From: Kutzneria chonburiensis
GTDB lineage: Bacteria; Actinomycetota; Actinomycetes; Mycobacteriales; Pseudonocardiaceae
Length of the DNA stretch: 64,000 nt
Reading direction: 5' to 3'
Assembly: GCF_028622115.1 (NCBI RefSeq)
Contig: NZ_CP097263.1
Span: 1,054,001 to 1,118,000 of the forward strand
The notes under the pieces were generated by a model. The model was not told where the DNA came from and made no database searches. It saw only the letters and a list, made by a program, of their open reading frames with translations. Shown piece after piece: positions 7,622 to 16,524 of this stretch. Position 1 is the stretch's first letter; the number at the start of each line of letters is the position of its first letter. The position numbers were made by a program, and so were the translations under genes.

Positions 7622-8884
7622 TTATTGCCCTTTCCGGGCCAGCGCGTTCCCGAAGGCCACCACTGCCAGCAGACCGAGTCCGAACCAGACATAGGACGCA
7701 CCGGGAATGTGCTGCCACAGGGCCCAACCCAGCTCCTGGTCGCCGCTGGACGGCAGCCAGCCGTAGGGCGGACCGAAAGAGAACACTGCTGTGGGCACGA
7801 TCAGGAGTGCCATGCGCCGCCAGGCCCGCTGTTGCCACAGCGGCCAGCCGACGGCCATCAGTGCCGGCACCACCCAGACCCAGTGGTGCGACCAGGAAAT
7901 CGGTGAGATGAGCAGGCCGGCAGCGCCGATCGAGACCAGTGCCAGGACGTCGTTGCCGGCCCGGCCGGCGGCCCGCCAGGCCAGGGCCAGCACCAGGATC
8001 GCCAAGATCACCCACAGTAGCGACTGCACGGAGGCCAAGGCGGGCAAGCGATACAGCTCGGCCCGCAGCGACTCGTTGGTCATGATCGACAGGGTGGTGA
8101 TCCGTTCCGGGTTGACCATCGCGTGGAACCAGAACTCGACCGTGTCCCGGGGTGCCAGCAGCAGCCCGAGCAGCGCGAACCCGACGAACGATGTCGCCGC
8201 GGTGATGGCCGACCTACGGTTGCGTTTGACCAGGAAGTACACGATGAACACCAGCGGGGTGAGCTTGATCGCGGCGGCGAGTCCGACGAGAACACCCCGG
8301 AACCGTGTCACGGCAAGACAATCCAGTACGACCAGGGCCATCAGGAACAGGTTGACCTGGCCGTAGCCGAACGTCGATCCCACCGGCTCCAGGGACAGCG
8401 CGAGCACCGCGGCCGCCGGCCCGAGTGTCCACTTCAGACGCTGGTCCAACCGGCCGGCCACCACCACCGTCACCACCGACAGCGCGAGGAAACTGGCCAG
8501 CGTGACCAGCGTTTTGGCCAGCCGGAACGGGATGACGGCGAACCCGCTGAACAGGACCGCGGCGATCGGGGGATAGGTGAACGGCAGCGGCGGCCCGCCG
8601 AGCGGCCCGGGAAAGCCCACGTAGAGCGGGATGTCACGGAGCCAGGCCAGACCGCCGTTGCGGTACACCTGAAGATCGAGCATCCCGGCGCCCGGCACGA
8701 GCCGCACCGACGTCCAGACCAGCGCGAGCGCCCACACGGCCCAGACGGCGCGGCGGGCGATCCTTCGTCGGCGCTCCGACCGCAGGCACGACGTCAGGCG
8801 GAGGCGGCCGGCCGCGAACGCCTCGGCCGACATCGGCGGCACGCTGCGGGCGATGGTCGCGACCAGCTCGGTTTCGTTCGGCAC
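7622..8884 (-). CDS. GT87-type polyprenol-linked glycosyltransferase, second of a tandem pair
   Basis: A 420-residue paralogue of the next gene shares the N-terminal motif MPNETELVATIARSVPPM and the GT87 landmarks LDLQVYRNGGLAWL, FTYPPIAAVLFSGFAV, FGYGQVNLFLMALVVLDC and GLAAAIKLTPLVFIVYFLVK. It has about ten hydrophobic segments. Its GTG start is preceded by AGGGCAATA, which also precedes the paralogue, so the duplication included the leader. It diverges from the secreted GH92 mannosidase, which suggests mannose-containing glycans are both made and trimmed here. This link is inference. Confidence 0.82.
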   Translation of the reverse strand: MPNETELVATIARSVPPMSAEAFAAGRLRLTSCLRSERRRRIARRAVWAVWALALVWTSVRLVPGAGMLDLQVYRNGGLAWLRDIPLYVGFPGPLGGPPLPFTYPPIAAVLFSGFAVIPFRLAKTLVTLASFLALSVVTVVVAGRLDQRLKWTLGPAAAVLALSLEPVGSTFGYGQVNLFLMALVVLDCLAVTRFRGVLVGLAAAIKLTPLVFIVYFLVKRNRRSAITAATSFVGFALLGLLLAPRDTVEFWFHAMVNPERITTLSIMTNESLRAELYRLPALASVQSLLWVILAILVLALAWRAAGRAGNDVLALVSIGAAGLLISPISWSHHWVWVVPALMAVGWPLWQQRAWRRMALLIVPTAVFSFGPPYGWLPSSGDQELGWALWQHIPGASYVWFGLGLLAVVAFGNALARKGQ

Positions 8885-9020
8885 GATGGGTATTGCCCTC
8901 GGCCGTTCGGCCCGTTCCCGGCGGTCAGACCTTGACGCGGACTTCAGCTACTGATTGTCTCCATCCGGTCACCCAGGGCTGCGGGGTGACAACGTTGTCA
9001 GCCGAAGGGAGCGCTGTCCG

Positions 9021-12000
9021 ATGCGTCGAACGCTGGGGCTGGGCCTGCCACTCGTCTTAGCCGTGTCCGCGTTGGCCGCCGCGCCGGCCGCCGCGGACAC
9101 GGATCATGGTTCGGACCTCGCCGCCTACGTGAACCCGTTCGTCGGCGCCGCCGCCGGCCAGACGCCCGAGACCAACAGCTACGCCGGCGACACGTTTCCC
9201 GGCGCGGACGTGCCGTTCGGCATGGTGCAGTGGAGCCCGGACAACCCGCTCGAACCCAAGGCGCCCGACGGGGCCGGCCGGTACTACGTGCGCGACCGTG
9301 ACAGCGGCTACGCCTGGGAGGAGAACCGGCTCCGCGGCTTCAGCCTGACCCACTTCAACGGGGCCGGCTGCGGCGGCGCGGACGGCGACCTGCCGTTCAT
9401 CCCGTACGCCGGCCCGGTCACCGTGTCGCCGGCGGCCGACCAGGCCCACTACTACTCGACCTTCCAGCACGCCAACGAATCCGCGTCGCCGGGCTACTAC
9501 AAGGTCACCACCGATAGTGGCATCACCACCGAGCTGACTGCCTCCCTGCATACCGGCATGGGTCGATTCTCCTTTCCCGCCAACGGTCCCGCCACCCTGC
9601 TCGTGGACACCGCCGACTCGGCCATGGGCAGCGACGACGCCTCCGTGACCGTGGACGCGGCCAAGCACACCATCTCCGGCTGGGTTGCCAGCGGCCACTT
9701 CTGTGGCGGGCCGTCAAAGTACAAGGTCTACTTCACCGCTACCTTCGATCAGCCGTTCGCCGGCGTCGGCACCTGGCAGAACGGAACCGTGACGCCCGGC
9801 GGCACGCAGGCGCACGGCGGCAACCTCAGCAATACCCCGTGGGACAAGCAGGTTGTCACCGCCGACGGTGGTTCCGGCGCGTTCGTGACCTTCGCCCCCG
9901 GTACGACCGTGCAGGCTCGGGTTGGATTGTCCTATGTGGACGCGGCCGGTGCGGCGAACAACCTGCGCGCCGAGCAAGGCGGTTTCGACCAGCTCGTGCG
10001 GCAGGCCCGGCAGGCGTGGAACTCCCGACTGGGCCAGGTCCGGATCGGGGGAGGCACGCGCGACCAGCTCACGACCTTCTACACCGCGCTGTACCACTGT
10101 CTGTTGCAGCCCAACGTGTTCTCCGATGTCGACGGCCGGTACGCCGGCTTCGACAACAAGATCCACCAGCAGCCGCGCGGCCACGCCCAGTACGCCAACT
10201 TCTCCGGTTGGGACGTCTACCGGGACGAGATCCAGCTGCTCGCGTTGCTGGCCCCGCACGAGACCTCGGACATCGCGCAGTCGCTGTACAACCAGGCCAC
10301 GCAGGCCGGCGGCATCTGGGACCGCTGGTCGCAGAACAACGACTTCATGGGCGTGATGGGCGGCGACCCGTTCCATTCCATGATCGCCAGCGCGGTTGCC
10401 TTCGGGGCCAAGGACTTCGACGTACGCGGCGCGCTGGCGTCGATGGTCACCGGGGCCACCCGGATCCAGCAGCCGGGGGAGCGGGCGCTGGAGCGGCCGG
10501 GCCTGTGGGACTACGAGACGCTGGGCTACCACGCCGACAACGTCTCCGACATGCTGGAGGAGACCACCGCCGACTTCGGCATCGCCCAACTCGCCGGCCG
10601 GGTCGGGCAGGTCGAGGTGCAGAAGCAGTTCATGGCCCGCGCGCAGTACTGGGAGAACGTCTACAACCCGGCCACCGGGTATTTGCAGACGCGTGACCGC
10701 AACGGGCAGTTCGCCACGCCGTTCGATCCCGCTGCCTACCAGGAGTTCCAGTACCAGGAGGGCAATGCCGCCCAGTACACCTGGATGGTGCCGTACAACG
10801 TGTCCGGGCTGGTCACCGCCATGGGCGGGCCGGCGGCCACGATCAAGCGGCTGGACAACTTCTTCACCATCCTGAACGGTTCGGCCGATCAGCCGTACGC
10901 GTGGATGGCCAACGAGCCGTCGTTCGAGGTTCCTTGGGAGTATTCGTACGCCGGCGCGCCGGCCAAGACCGCCGATGTCGTGCGGCGCAGCGCCGAGCAG
11001 CTGTTCGGGCCCGGTCCGGCCGGACTGCCCGGCAACGACGACCTCGGCGCGACGTCGTCCTGGTACGTGTGGGCGGCGCTGGGCATGTATCCGGAGGCGC
11101 CGGGGCGGGCCGAGCTCGTGCTGGCCAGCCCGCTGTTCCCCCGCATCACCATCACCCGCGAGGATGGGCAGCGCCTTGAGATCAACGCGCCGGCTGCGTC
11201 GTCAGCGAACAAGTACGTGCAGTCGTTGCGGCTCAACGGGAAAAGCAGCAGCAAGCCGTGGTTGCCGGAGTCGTTCGCGGCCAACGGCGGCCGCCTCGAC
11301 TACGTTCTGGGCAACGCGCCCAGCTCCTGGGGAACCGCTGCCGCGGATGCGCCGCCGTCGTTCCGTGAAGGCGAGGTCCCGGTTCGCGGCGCGGTTTCCG
11401 GTCCCGTGCATCTGGCTCCGGGCGGCTCGGCTGTCGCCACCGTACGGGCCGAGGGCATCACCGGCTCGGGAACCGTTGCGTGGCAGGCCAATCCACCGGC
11501 CGGCATCACCGTGACGCCGTCCAGCGGCACGCTCACCGTCGGTCCGAACGGAACGTCCACACAGGACGTCAAGGTGACGGGTTCCGCTGAGACCCATGCG
11601 ACGGTTCCGTTCACCTTCAAGGGATCCGGCGCTCAGCAGCTGCCGGCCCAGCTGACCGTTGACGTGGCCAAGCCGGGAACGCTTGCCGCAGCTGCGAACA
11701 ATGTCGGCGTGAGCGACGACAGCAAGGGCTGGCTGGGCAAGTTCGGCGGGACGTCGTTGTATCCCGGCAACTTCGCCTACTCCGCGCAGCAGTTGGCGGC
11801 CAAGGGCGTCACGCCCGGCGGGCAGGTCGCCGGCTTCACCTGGCCGACGTCGGCCGGCACCGGCGCGCCGGACAACGTTGTCGCCGCGGGGCAAACCGTG
11901 CAGCTGACCGCGCCCGCCACCGCGACCAAGCTGGCGTTCCTGGGCGCGGCGACGGGCGGCGACGCCACCGGCAAGGTGACCATCACCTATACCGACGGCA

Positions 12001-12269
12001 GCACTCAGTCGGCCGATCTCGGGTTGTCGGAGTGGTTGCTGCAAGGGGGCGCTGAGCAGCCCCGGTTCGGCAACACCGTGGTCGCGAGCACGCCGTACGT
12101 GAACTCGGCGTTCCCGCGCTACGGGTTCCGGCTGCACCGGCCGTACACGTCCTACCTGTTCGCCACCGCGCCGATCGCGTTGGCCGCGGGCAAGCAGGTT
12201 CGCAGCGTCACCCTGCCAGCCGATGTCTCCGGCGGCGCGGCGCACGTGTTCGCCGTCTCGGTGAGCTAG
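9021..12269 (+). CDS. Secreted GH92 family alpha-mannosidase
   Basis: This is a 1082-residue exported glycoside hydrolase. The signal peptide (about residues 1-27) ends at AAPAAADTD. It is followed by the GH92 start YVNPFVGAAAGQTPETNSYA, the internal LRGFSLTHFNGAGCGGADGD, and the conserved GNDDLGATSSWYVWAALGMY near residue 675. GH92 enzymes are calcium-dependent exo-alpha-mannosidases, mostly alpha-1,2. After the catalytic region come a NEW3-like beta domain (about 790-880) and a C-terminal beta-sandwich often found in actinobacterial GH92. ATG at 9021 has AGGGAG nine bases upstream; the frame extends further upstream but without an equally good site. A strong hairpin follows the gene. Confidence 0.92.
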   Translation: MRRTLGLGLPLVLAVSALAAAPAAADTDHGSDLAAYVNPFVGAAAGQTPETNSYAGDTFPGADVPFGMVQWSPDNPLEPKAPDGAGRYYVRDRDSGYAWEENRLRGFSLTHFNGAGCGGADGDLPFIPYAGPVTVSPAADQAHYYSTFQHANESASPGYYKVTTDSGITTELTASLHTGMGRFSFPANGPATLLVDTADSAMGSDDASVTVDAAKHTISGWVASGHFCGGPSKYKVYFTATFDQPFAGVGTWQNGTVTPGGTQAHGGNLSNTPWDKQVVTADGGSGAFVTFAPGTTVQARVGLSYVDAAGAANNLRAEQGGFDQLVRQARQAWNSRLGQVRIGGGTRDQLTTFYTALYHCLLQPNVFSDVDGRYAGFDNKIHQQPRGHAQYANFSGWDVYRDEIQLLALLAPHETSDIAQSLYNQATQAGGIWDRWSQNNDFMGVMGGDPFHSMIASAVAFGAKDFDVRGALASMVTGATRIQQPGERALERPGLWDYETLGYHADNVSDMLEETTADFGIAQLAGRVGQVEVQKQFMARAQYWENVYNPATGYLQTRDRNGQFATPFDPAAYQEFQYQEGNAAQYTWMVPYNVSGLVTAMGGPAATIKRLDNFFTILNGSADQPYAWMANEPSFEVPWEYSYAGAPAKTADVVRRSAEQLFGPGPAGLPGNDDLGATSSWYVWAALGMYPEAPGRAELVLASPLFPRITITREDGQRLEINAPAASSANKYVQSLRLNGKSSSKPWLPESFAANGGRLDYVLGNAPSSWGTAAADAPPSFREGEVPVRGAVSGPVHLAPGGSAVATVRAEGITGSGTVAWQANPPAGITVTPSSGTLTVGPNGTSTQDVKVTGSAETHATVPFTFKGSGAQQLPAQLTVDVAKPGTLAAAANNVGVSDDSKGWLGKFGGTSLYPGNFAYSAQQLAAKGVTPGGQVAGFTWPTSAGTGAPDNVVAAGQTVQLTAPATATKLAFLGAATGGDATGKVTITYTDGSTQSADLGLSEWLLQGGAEQPRFGNTVVASTPYVNSAFPRYGFRLHRPYTSYLFATAPIALAAGKQVRSVTLPADVSGGAAHVFAVSVS

Positions 12270-12313
12270 GCTCGGTTACGCTGTGTGTCGTCTCGTCGAC
12301 ATGGCGAGGCGGC

Positions 12314-12344
12314 GGTGGCCTCCTGATTCGAGCAGGAGGCCACC
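12314..12344. terminator. Hairpin after the GH92 gene
   Basis: A 12-bp perfect stem (GGTGGCCTCCTG, 12314-12325, with 12333-12344) and 7-base loop lies between the GH92 stop and the stop of the facing DUF397 gene. It can act on both strands. Confidence 0.75.
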
Positions 12345-12381
12345 CCCGCCGCCGTCGTGGGGCCCCTTTCAGGCCACACAG

Positions 12382-12624
12382 TCAGGCCATGTCGTCGAAC
12401 TCGCCGTCCTTGACGCCGCCGACGAAGGCGGTGATCTCCGCCTGCGTGTAGACCAGCGCCGGGCCGTCCGGGAACCGCGAGTTCCGGACCGCGATATCGC
12501 CGTTGGCCAGCCGGGCGACTTCGACGCAGTTGCCGACCGCGCCGCTGCGCCGGCTCTTGCGCCAGCTGACGCCGGCCAGGTCGGTCGCGGACATGCCGTT
12601 GTGGATGTCGATCTGGTCTGCCAT
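12382..12624 (-). CDS. DUF397 domain protein
   Basis: The product is 80 residues with the DUF397 signature SWRKSRRSGAVGNCVEVARL and a hydrophilic C-terminus (VGGVKDGEFDDMA). Such proteins occur in actinobacteria usually beside an XRE-family regulator and are thought to be its antagonist or partner. No XRE gene is visible here, so this is an orphan copy. ATG at 12624 has GGGAGGGG four bases upstream. The upstream region carries a cluster of GTGCAC sites. Confidence 0.88.
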   Translation of the reverse strand: MADQIDIHNGMSATDLAGVSWRKSRRSGAVGNCVEVARLANGDIAVRNSRFPDGPALVYTQAEITAFVGGVKDGEFDDMA

Positions 12625-12651
12625 GACCCCTCCCGGTCAGTAGCGGTTCCA

Positions 12652-12716
12652 GTGCACATGCACGTGCAGGGGCGCGTGCACATGGCGAACCGTACCAGCT
12701 AATCGTGCACGTGCAT
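12652..12716. repeat. Cluster of GTGCAC/GCAC-GTGC palindromic sites
   Basis: Upstream of the DUF397 gene the sequence GTGCACATG occurs at 12652 and 12676, and GTGCACGTGCAT at 12705-12716. CACGTG occurs at 12661 and 12708. The sites are spaced about 24-29 bases apart, between 28 and 92 bases upstream of the start codon, and could be operators for a DNA-binding protein. The regulator is unknown. From here to the secreted gene at 12899 I see no further gene. Confidence 0.5.
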
Positions 12717-12898
12717 ATGGCTGTGCAGTCAGTCCAGCGCCGTGACCAGCGGCAGTGACCTGGGCACTTCATCCCATCGGGTGACGATCGGGGGCCGTAG
12801 ACGCACAGCCCTGGTCGGCGTTGCTGTGAGGTTTGCCCGGTAGCCGACTGATCACTCGCGGCGACAGTATCTGGTCACGATTCCAGGGAGGGAAATCG

Positions 12899-13396
12899 AT
12901 GATCAAGCGAATCCTTGTCGCCCTGCCCGTGGCCGCCGCCGTCGCCGTGCTGGCCGGACCGGCCGCCTTCGCCGACACCACGCCGGTCGCCAGCATCGAC
13001 ATCGCCGCCGCGCCCGGCTCGTACCCGGTCAAGACCAGCGGCCACTGGTCCGCGCCCGACCAGGAGGTGATGGTCAGCTACCCGAAGAACGTGCTCAAGG
13101 CGCAGACCGACGACGGCCTCGGCTACGTCGCCGTGCTGCTGCAAGCCCCGAACAACGAGCCGCTGCACGTCGGCACGTACACCAACGTCGGCTACACGCC
13201 CAGCCACCCGGAGCTGTCCGGCGTGTTGGTGATCCACGACGGCCTCGGCTGCTACGCGGAGGAGGGCGGCTTCACCGTCGACCGGATCGAGACCGACCCG
13301 GCCACCGGCTTCCTCACCGCCTTCGACGGCTCCTTCGACCAGCGCTGCCCCGGCTCCACCGGCACCGCCCACGGCGAGATCCACTTCCAGCGCTGA
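12899..13396 (+). CDS. Secreted protein of unknown function
   Basis: The protein has 165 residues with a clear signal peptide (MIKRILVALPVAAAVAVLAG, cleavage after AAFA). The mature part is about 140 residues and beta-rich in appearance. It has two cysteines (GLGCYAEEG and FDQRCPGS) that could form a disulfide near the C-terminus. I do not recognise the family. ATG at 12899 is supported by AGGGAGGGAA a few bases upstream. A copy of the repeated long palindrome starts three bases after the stop. Confidence 0.75.
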   Translation: MIKRILVALPVAAAVAVLAGPAAFADTTPVASIDIAAAPGSYPVKTSGHWSAPDQEVMVSYPKNVLKAQTDDGLGYVAVLLQAPNNEPLHVGTYTNVGYTPSHPELSGVLVIHDGLGCYAEEGGFTVDRIETDPATGFLTAFDGSFDQRCPGSTGTAHGEIHFQR

Positions 13397-13398
13397 CA

Positions 13399-13453
13399 TG
13401 CAGGGAAGGACGCCTTACCTGCATCCGATGCAGGTAAGGCGTCCTTCCCTGCA
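13399..13453. repeat. Long palindrome, copy 2 of the repeated intergenic element
   Basis: Perfect 26-base arms (13399-13424 and 13428-13453) surround a 3-base loop CCG. The arms are nearly identical to those at 714-768 and 30130-30182. It sits directly after the secreted protein stop and 24 bases before the next start, so it probably insulates the two transcripts. Confidence 0.85.
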
Positions 13454-13477
13454 CCGCCTGAGCACTACGGTCGCGGG

Positions 13478-13867
13478 GTGAGCTTCAATCCCCGCTTCCG
13501 GCATCTCAGCGGCCATCCCGGTGTCGTAGTTCGGCTCGACACGGAGCTCGTCGTGCGGTACCGGGCCGTCGACCGCGAGTTCGTGTGGGCGCCGGCCCAC
13601 GTCGTCGACACTCCGGCCCACCTCGACCGGTTGGCCGAGAGCATCGCCGCCGACGGCATCCGGGTCCCGCTGCGGATGGGCTTCAACACCAGCTACGGCT
13701 ATCTGGACGGCAACCACCGCATCGCGGTCGCCCTCCGCCTCGGCCTGCCCGACGTCCCCGTCGAGCTGGTCGAGGAGCCGGCGGACGCACCCCGCGGCCA
13801 CGGCCACCCGATGGACGGCGCGGATCTCGACGTCATCCGCGCCGCCATCGAACAGGCACGTGGCTAA
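13478..13867 (+). CDS. ParB-like (ParB/Srx fold) small protein
   Basis: This 129-residue protein contains the ParB-N-like core LAESIAADGIRVPLRMGFN followed by YLDGNHRIAVALRLGLPDVP. That is the DGNHR motif seen in ParB/sulfiredoxin-fold proteins, which in ParB binds CTP. There is no DNA-binding or partner domain, so chromosome segregation is unlikely. Stand-alone members may be nucleotide-binding or nuclease-like enzymes. GTG at 13478 lies six bases after TACGGT, a leaderless arrangement. Confidence 0.75.
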   Translation: MSFNPRFRHLSGHPGVVVRLDTELVVRYRAVDREFVWAPAHVVDTPAHLDRLAESIAADGIRVPLRMGFNTSYGYLDGNHRIAVALRLGLPDVPVELVEEPADAPRGHGHPMDGADLDVIRAAIEQARG

Positions 13868-13872
13868 GGCAC

Positions 13873-14847
13873 TCAGGGGATCAGCAGGAGCTTGCCGGTG
13901 GTGCGGCGGGCCTGGAGGTCCTCGTGCGACTGGGCGGCGTCGGCCAGCGGGTACCGGCCGCTGATCCGGATGGTGAGCTTGCCGGCCTGGATGCCGGCGA
14001 AGACCTCGCCGGCCCGCCAGTCCAGCTCTTCCCGGGTCAGCACGTGGTGGCCCAGCGTCGGCCGGGTGACGAACAGCGAACCGGCGGAGTTGAGCCGCTG
14101 GAGGTCGAACGGCGGCACCGGGCCGCTGGCCGCTCCGTACAGCGCGAGCGTGCCGCGGATGCGCAGGCTGGCCAGGCTGGCGTCGAAGGTGTCCTTGCCG
14201 ACGCCGTCGTAGACCACGTGCACCCCCTGCCCGTCGGTGAGGCGACGGACCTCCGGCGCGATCTCCGTCTCGGTGTACCGGATGATCTCGTCGGCCCCGG
14301 CCTCGCGGGCCAGCTTCTCCTTCTCGGCGGTCGACACCGTGCCGATGACCCGCCCGCCCAACGCCTTGACGCCCTGCGTGAGCAGCAGACCCATGCCGCC
14401 GGCCGCGGCGTGCACGAGCACCGTGTCGCCTTCCTGCACGGCATAGGTCGACCGGGTCAGGTAGTGCGCGGTCATGCCCTGCAACATCGCGCCGGCCGCC
14501 ACCTCCAGCTCCACGCCGTCCGGCACCGCCACCGCACCGGCCTCGGGGACCTTGGCCAGCTCGGCGTAGCTGCCGATCGCCGCCGACCAGGCCACTCGGT
14601 CGCCCACCTTGAACCGGCTGACGCCGTCGCCGACCGCGACAACCTCGCCCGCGCCCTCCAGACCCGGCACGAACGGCGTCGGCATCGGGTAGGCGCCGGT
14701 CCGGTGATAGGTGTCGATGTAGTTCACGCCGGCGGCGGCCACCTTGACCAGCAGCTCGCCGTCGCCCGGCGTCGGATCGGCCACCTCTCCCGCCGTCAGG
14801 ACCTCGGGACCGCCGAAGCTCTCGACCACTACCGCCCGCATGGACAC
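13873..14847 (-). CDS. qor: Quinone oxidoreductase, zinc-independent MDR family
   Basis: This is a 324-residue NADPH-dependent quinone reductase of the medium-chain dehydrogenase superfamily. Visible features are the N-terminal GroES-like part (GVNYIDTYHRTGAYPMPTPF, VPGLEGAGEV), the nucleotide-binding motif VHAAAGGMGLLLTQ and the characteristic YDGVGKDTFDASLASLRIRG. Cysteine zinc ligands are absent, as in the Qor branch. Start ATG at 14847. It converges with the ParB-like gene and lies 25 bases downstream of the DUF885 region on the opposite end. The physiological substrate is unknown. Confidence 0.92.
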   Translation of the reverse strand: MSMRAVVVESFGGPEVLTAGEVADPTPGDGELLVKVAAAGVNYIDTYHRTGAYPMPTPFVPGLEGAGEVVAVGDGVSRFKVGDRVAWSAAIGSYAELAKVPEAGAVAVPDGVELEVAAGAMLQGMTAHYLTRSTYAVQEGDTVLVHAAAGGMGLLLTQGVKALGGRVIGTVSTAEKEKLAREAGADEIIRYTETEIAPEVRRLTDGQGVHVVYDGVGKDTFDASLASLRIRGTLALYGAASGPVPPFDLQRLNSAGSLFVTRPTLGHHVLTREELDWRAGEVFAGIQAGKLTIRISGRYPLADAAQSHEDLQARRTTGKLLLIP

Positions 14848-14872
14848 ACTCCTGTTCGATGGAAGTCGTACT

Positions 14873-16483
14873 TTAGCGCCAACCAGCGTGCTCCCCGGGT
14901 TGTTCCAACACCACCCGACGGGCCAGGCCCAGCGGCAGCGCGCCGGAGCCGGCGATGCGGTCGTGGAACTCCTTCAGGCTGCCGAGGCCGCGGGCCAGGA
15001 ACTCGTTCCGGATCGCCTCGATCTCCATGGCCCCGGTCAGATAAGAAGGCGCCTGCGTCGGCCACGCGCAGTACCGGTCGACCTCACCCTTGGCCGTGCC
15101 GGCGGTCAGCGTGTACTTCGTGGTCATGAACTCCTCGGCCTGCGCCGGGGTCATGTCGCCGCAGTGCAGCTCGGTGTCCACGATGATCCGGGCCGCGCGG
15201 AACAGCCGGAAGTCCAGGTGCGCCAGCTCGTGCGCCGGGTCGGCGAAGTACCCCTGCTCGCGCATCATGTGTTCCGAGTACAGGCCCCAGCCCTCGGCGA
15301 AGTACGGGGTGCGGAACACCTTGCGGGCCGGTCGCGGATTGCCGGCGTGCCACGAGAAGTGCCAGTGGTGGCCGGGATACGCCTCGTGCACGGCCAGCGT
15401 CGGCAGCGACGCCCGGGAGTTGGTGCGCAGCCGCTGTTCCACCTGCTCCGGCGTGGCGTCATCCGGCGTGAACGGCACGAAGTGGAAGCCGACGCGGGAC
15501 GTGGTCATCGCCGGCGGCGCGCCGTAGAAGGGGACGACGAACAGCGGCCGCAGGAACGACGGTGAGGGCACCACCTTGCACTCCTCGCCCTCGGCGAAGG
15601 TGACCAGGTCGTGGTCCTTGAGGAACTGCCGGGCCCGTTCCGTCTCCGTGGTCACGTCGGCCAGCAGCTCGTCCATGGACGCCGCGTGGTCGTCCTGGAA
15701 CGTGCGCACCTTGGCCCGCCAGTCGCCGCCGGCCAGCTCCGTCGCCTCCGCGTCCAGCGCCTGCCAGGCGGCGACGCCCCTGGTCAGCAGCTCGCCCGCG
15801 CCGTAGCCGAGCAGCTCGCACTCGGTCAGCAGGGTCGAGTACAGCTTCTCGCCCATCCGCCAGTCGCCGATCGCCCGCTCGGCGAAGTCCGTCAGATAGA
15901 CGGCCAGCTCTTCCGCCGCGTCCGCCGCTCGCGCACCCGCCTCGGCCATGCGCGCCCGGTCGCCTTCGTTCTCCACCGCCCCCGGCAGCACTTCCGTCAG
16001 GAAGGCGCGGGTCGTGCGCAACTGGTTGAGGGCTCGGCGGACGATCAGCGGCGACGCCTGCTCCACGTCCAGGTTCGCCCGGCAGGCCGCGTACACGCCC
16101 GGCAGTTCCTTCAGCCGGCTCAGCGCCGAGGCCACCAGCTCCGGCTCTGGTTGCAGGCGGTGTTGGAACGTGCCGAACAGGCCTTGCATCGGCAGGCCCA
16201 CGTACAGCGCCGGGTCACGCCGCCAGGACGGCCAGTCCGCCATCGCCCGCTCTCGGCGTAGGTGCGTCAGCACCAGCTCGTGGTCGATCAGAGCACTGAA
16301 GTCCGTCGGCGGCCGCGCCTCCGTGAACCGCGCCAGCCACTGGTCGTGCTCCCGCTGCCGGGCCACGAACCCGTTCTCCGTGAAGTCGCCGAGCGTGCCC
16401 TCGTGCTCGGTGAGCCCCAGGCTCGCCGCCGCGATCGGATGGGCCGGCAGGTACCAGTCGAGAAATGAGGTAACGAGCGTCAC
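14873..16483 (-). CDS. DUF885 family protein, predicted metallopeptidase-like
   Basis: This is a soluble protein of about 536 residues in the DUF885 family. The motif LAVHEAYPGHHWHFSWH contains an HExxxxHH zinc-binding pattern, and FAEGWGLYSEHMMREQGYF supplies a downstream Glu. Both are hallmarks of the family, which is thought to comprise metallopeptidases of the M3/M32-like type. The GTG start at 16483 is preferred because TAGATT lies seven bases upstream, giving a leaderless mRNA. ATG at 16513 would add ten residues but overlaps that promoter. It diverges from the small gene at 16525. Confidence 0.88.
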   Translation of the reverse strand: MTLVTSFLDWYLPAHPIAAASLGLTEHEGTLGDFTENGFVARQREHDQWLARFTEARPPTDFSALIDHELVLTHLRRERAMADWPSWRRDPALYVGLPMQGLFGTFQHRLQPEPELVASALSRLKELPGVYAACRANLDVEQASPLIVRRALNQLRTTRAFLTEVLPGAVENEGDRARMAEAGARAADAAEELAVYLTDFAERAIGDWRMGEKLYSTLLTECELLGYGAGELLTRGVAAWQALDAEATELAGGDWRAKVRTFQDDHAASMDELLADVTTETERARQFLKDHDLVTFAEGEECKVVPSPSFLRPLFVVPFYGAPPAMTTSRVGFHFVPFTPDDATPEQVEQRLRTNSRASLPTLAVHEAYPGHHWHFSWHAGNPRPARKVFRTPYFAEGWGLYSEHMMREQGYFADPAHELAHLDFRLFRAARIIVDTELHCGDMTPAQAEEFMTTKYTLTAGTAKGEVDRYCAWPTQAPSYLTGAMEIEAIRNEFLARGLGSLKEFHDRIAGSGALPLGLARRVVLEQPGEHAGWR

Positions 16484-16524
16484 TGCGCCCAATCTAGTCG
16501 CCTGCCTGGCCATATGCTCGGGTG
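16484..16524. promoter_or_regulatory. Compact divergent promoter region
   Basis: Forty-one bases separate two divergent starts. On the minus strand TAGATT (16496-16491) precedes GTG 16483 by 7 bases. On the plus strand TATGCT (16513-16518) precedes ATG 16525 by 6 bases. Both spacings fit transcription starting at or next to the start codon. Confidence 0.5.

Noticed and set aside
13478-13867. Chromosome-partitioning parB
   Set aside because: Only the small ParB/Srx-like core is present, without helix-turn-helix or dimerisation domain, no parA neighbour and no parS sites seen.
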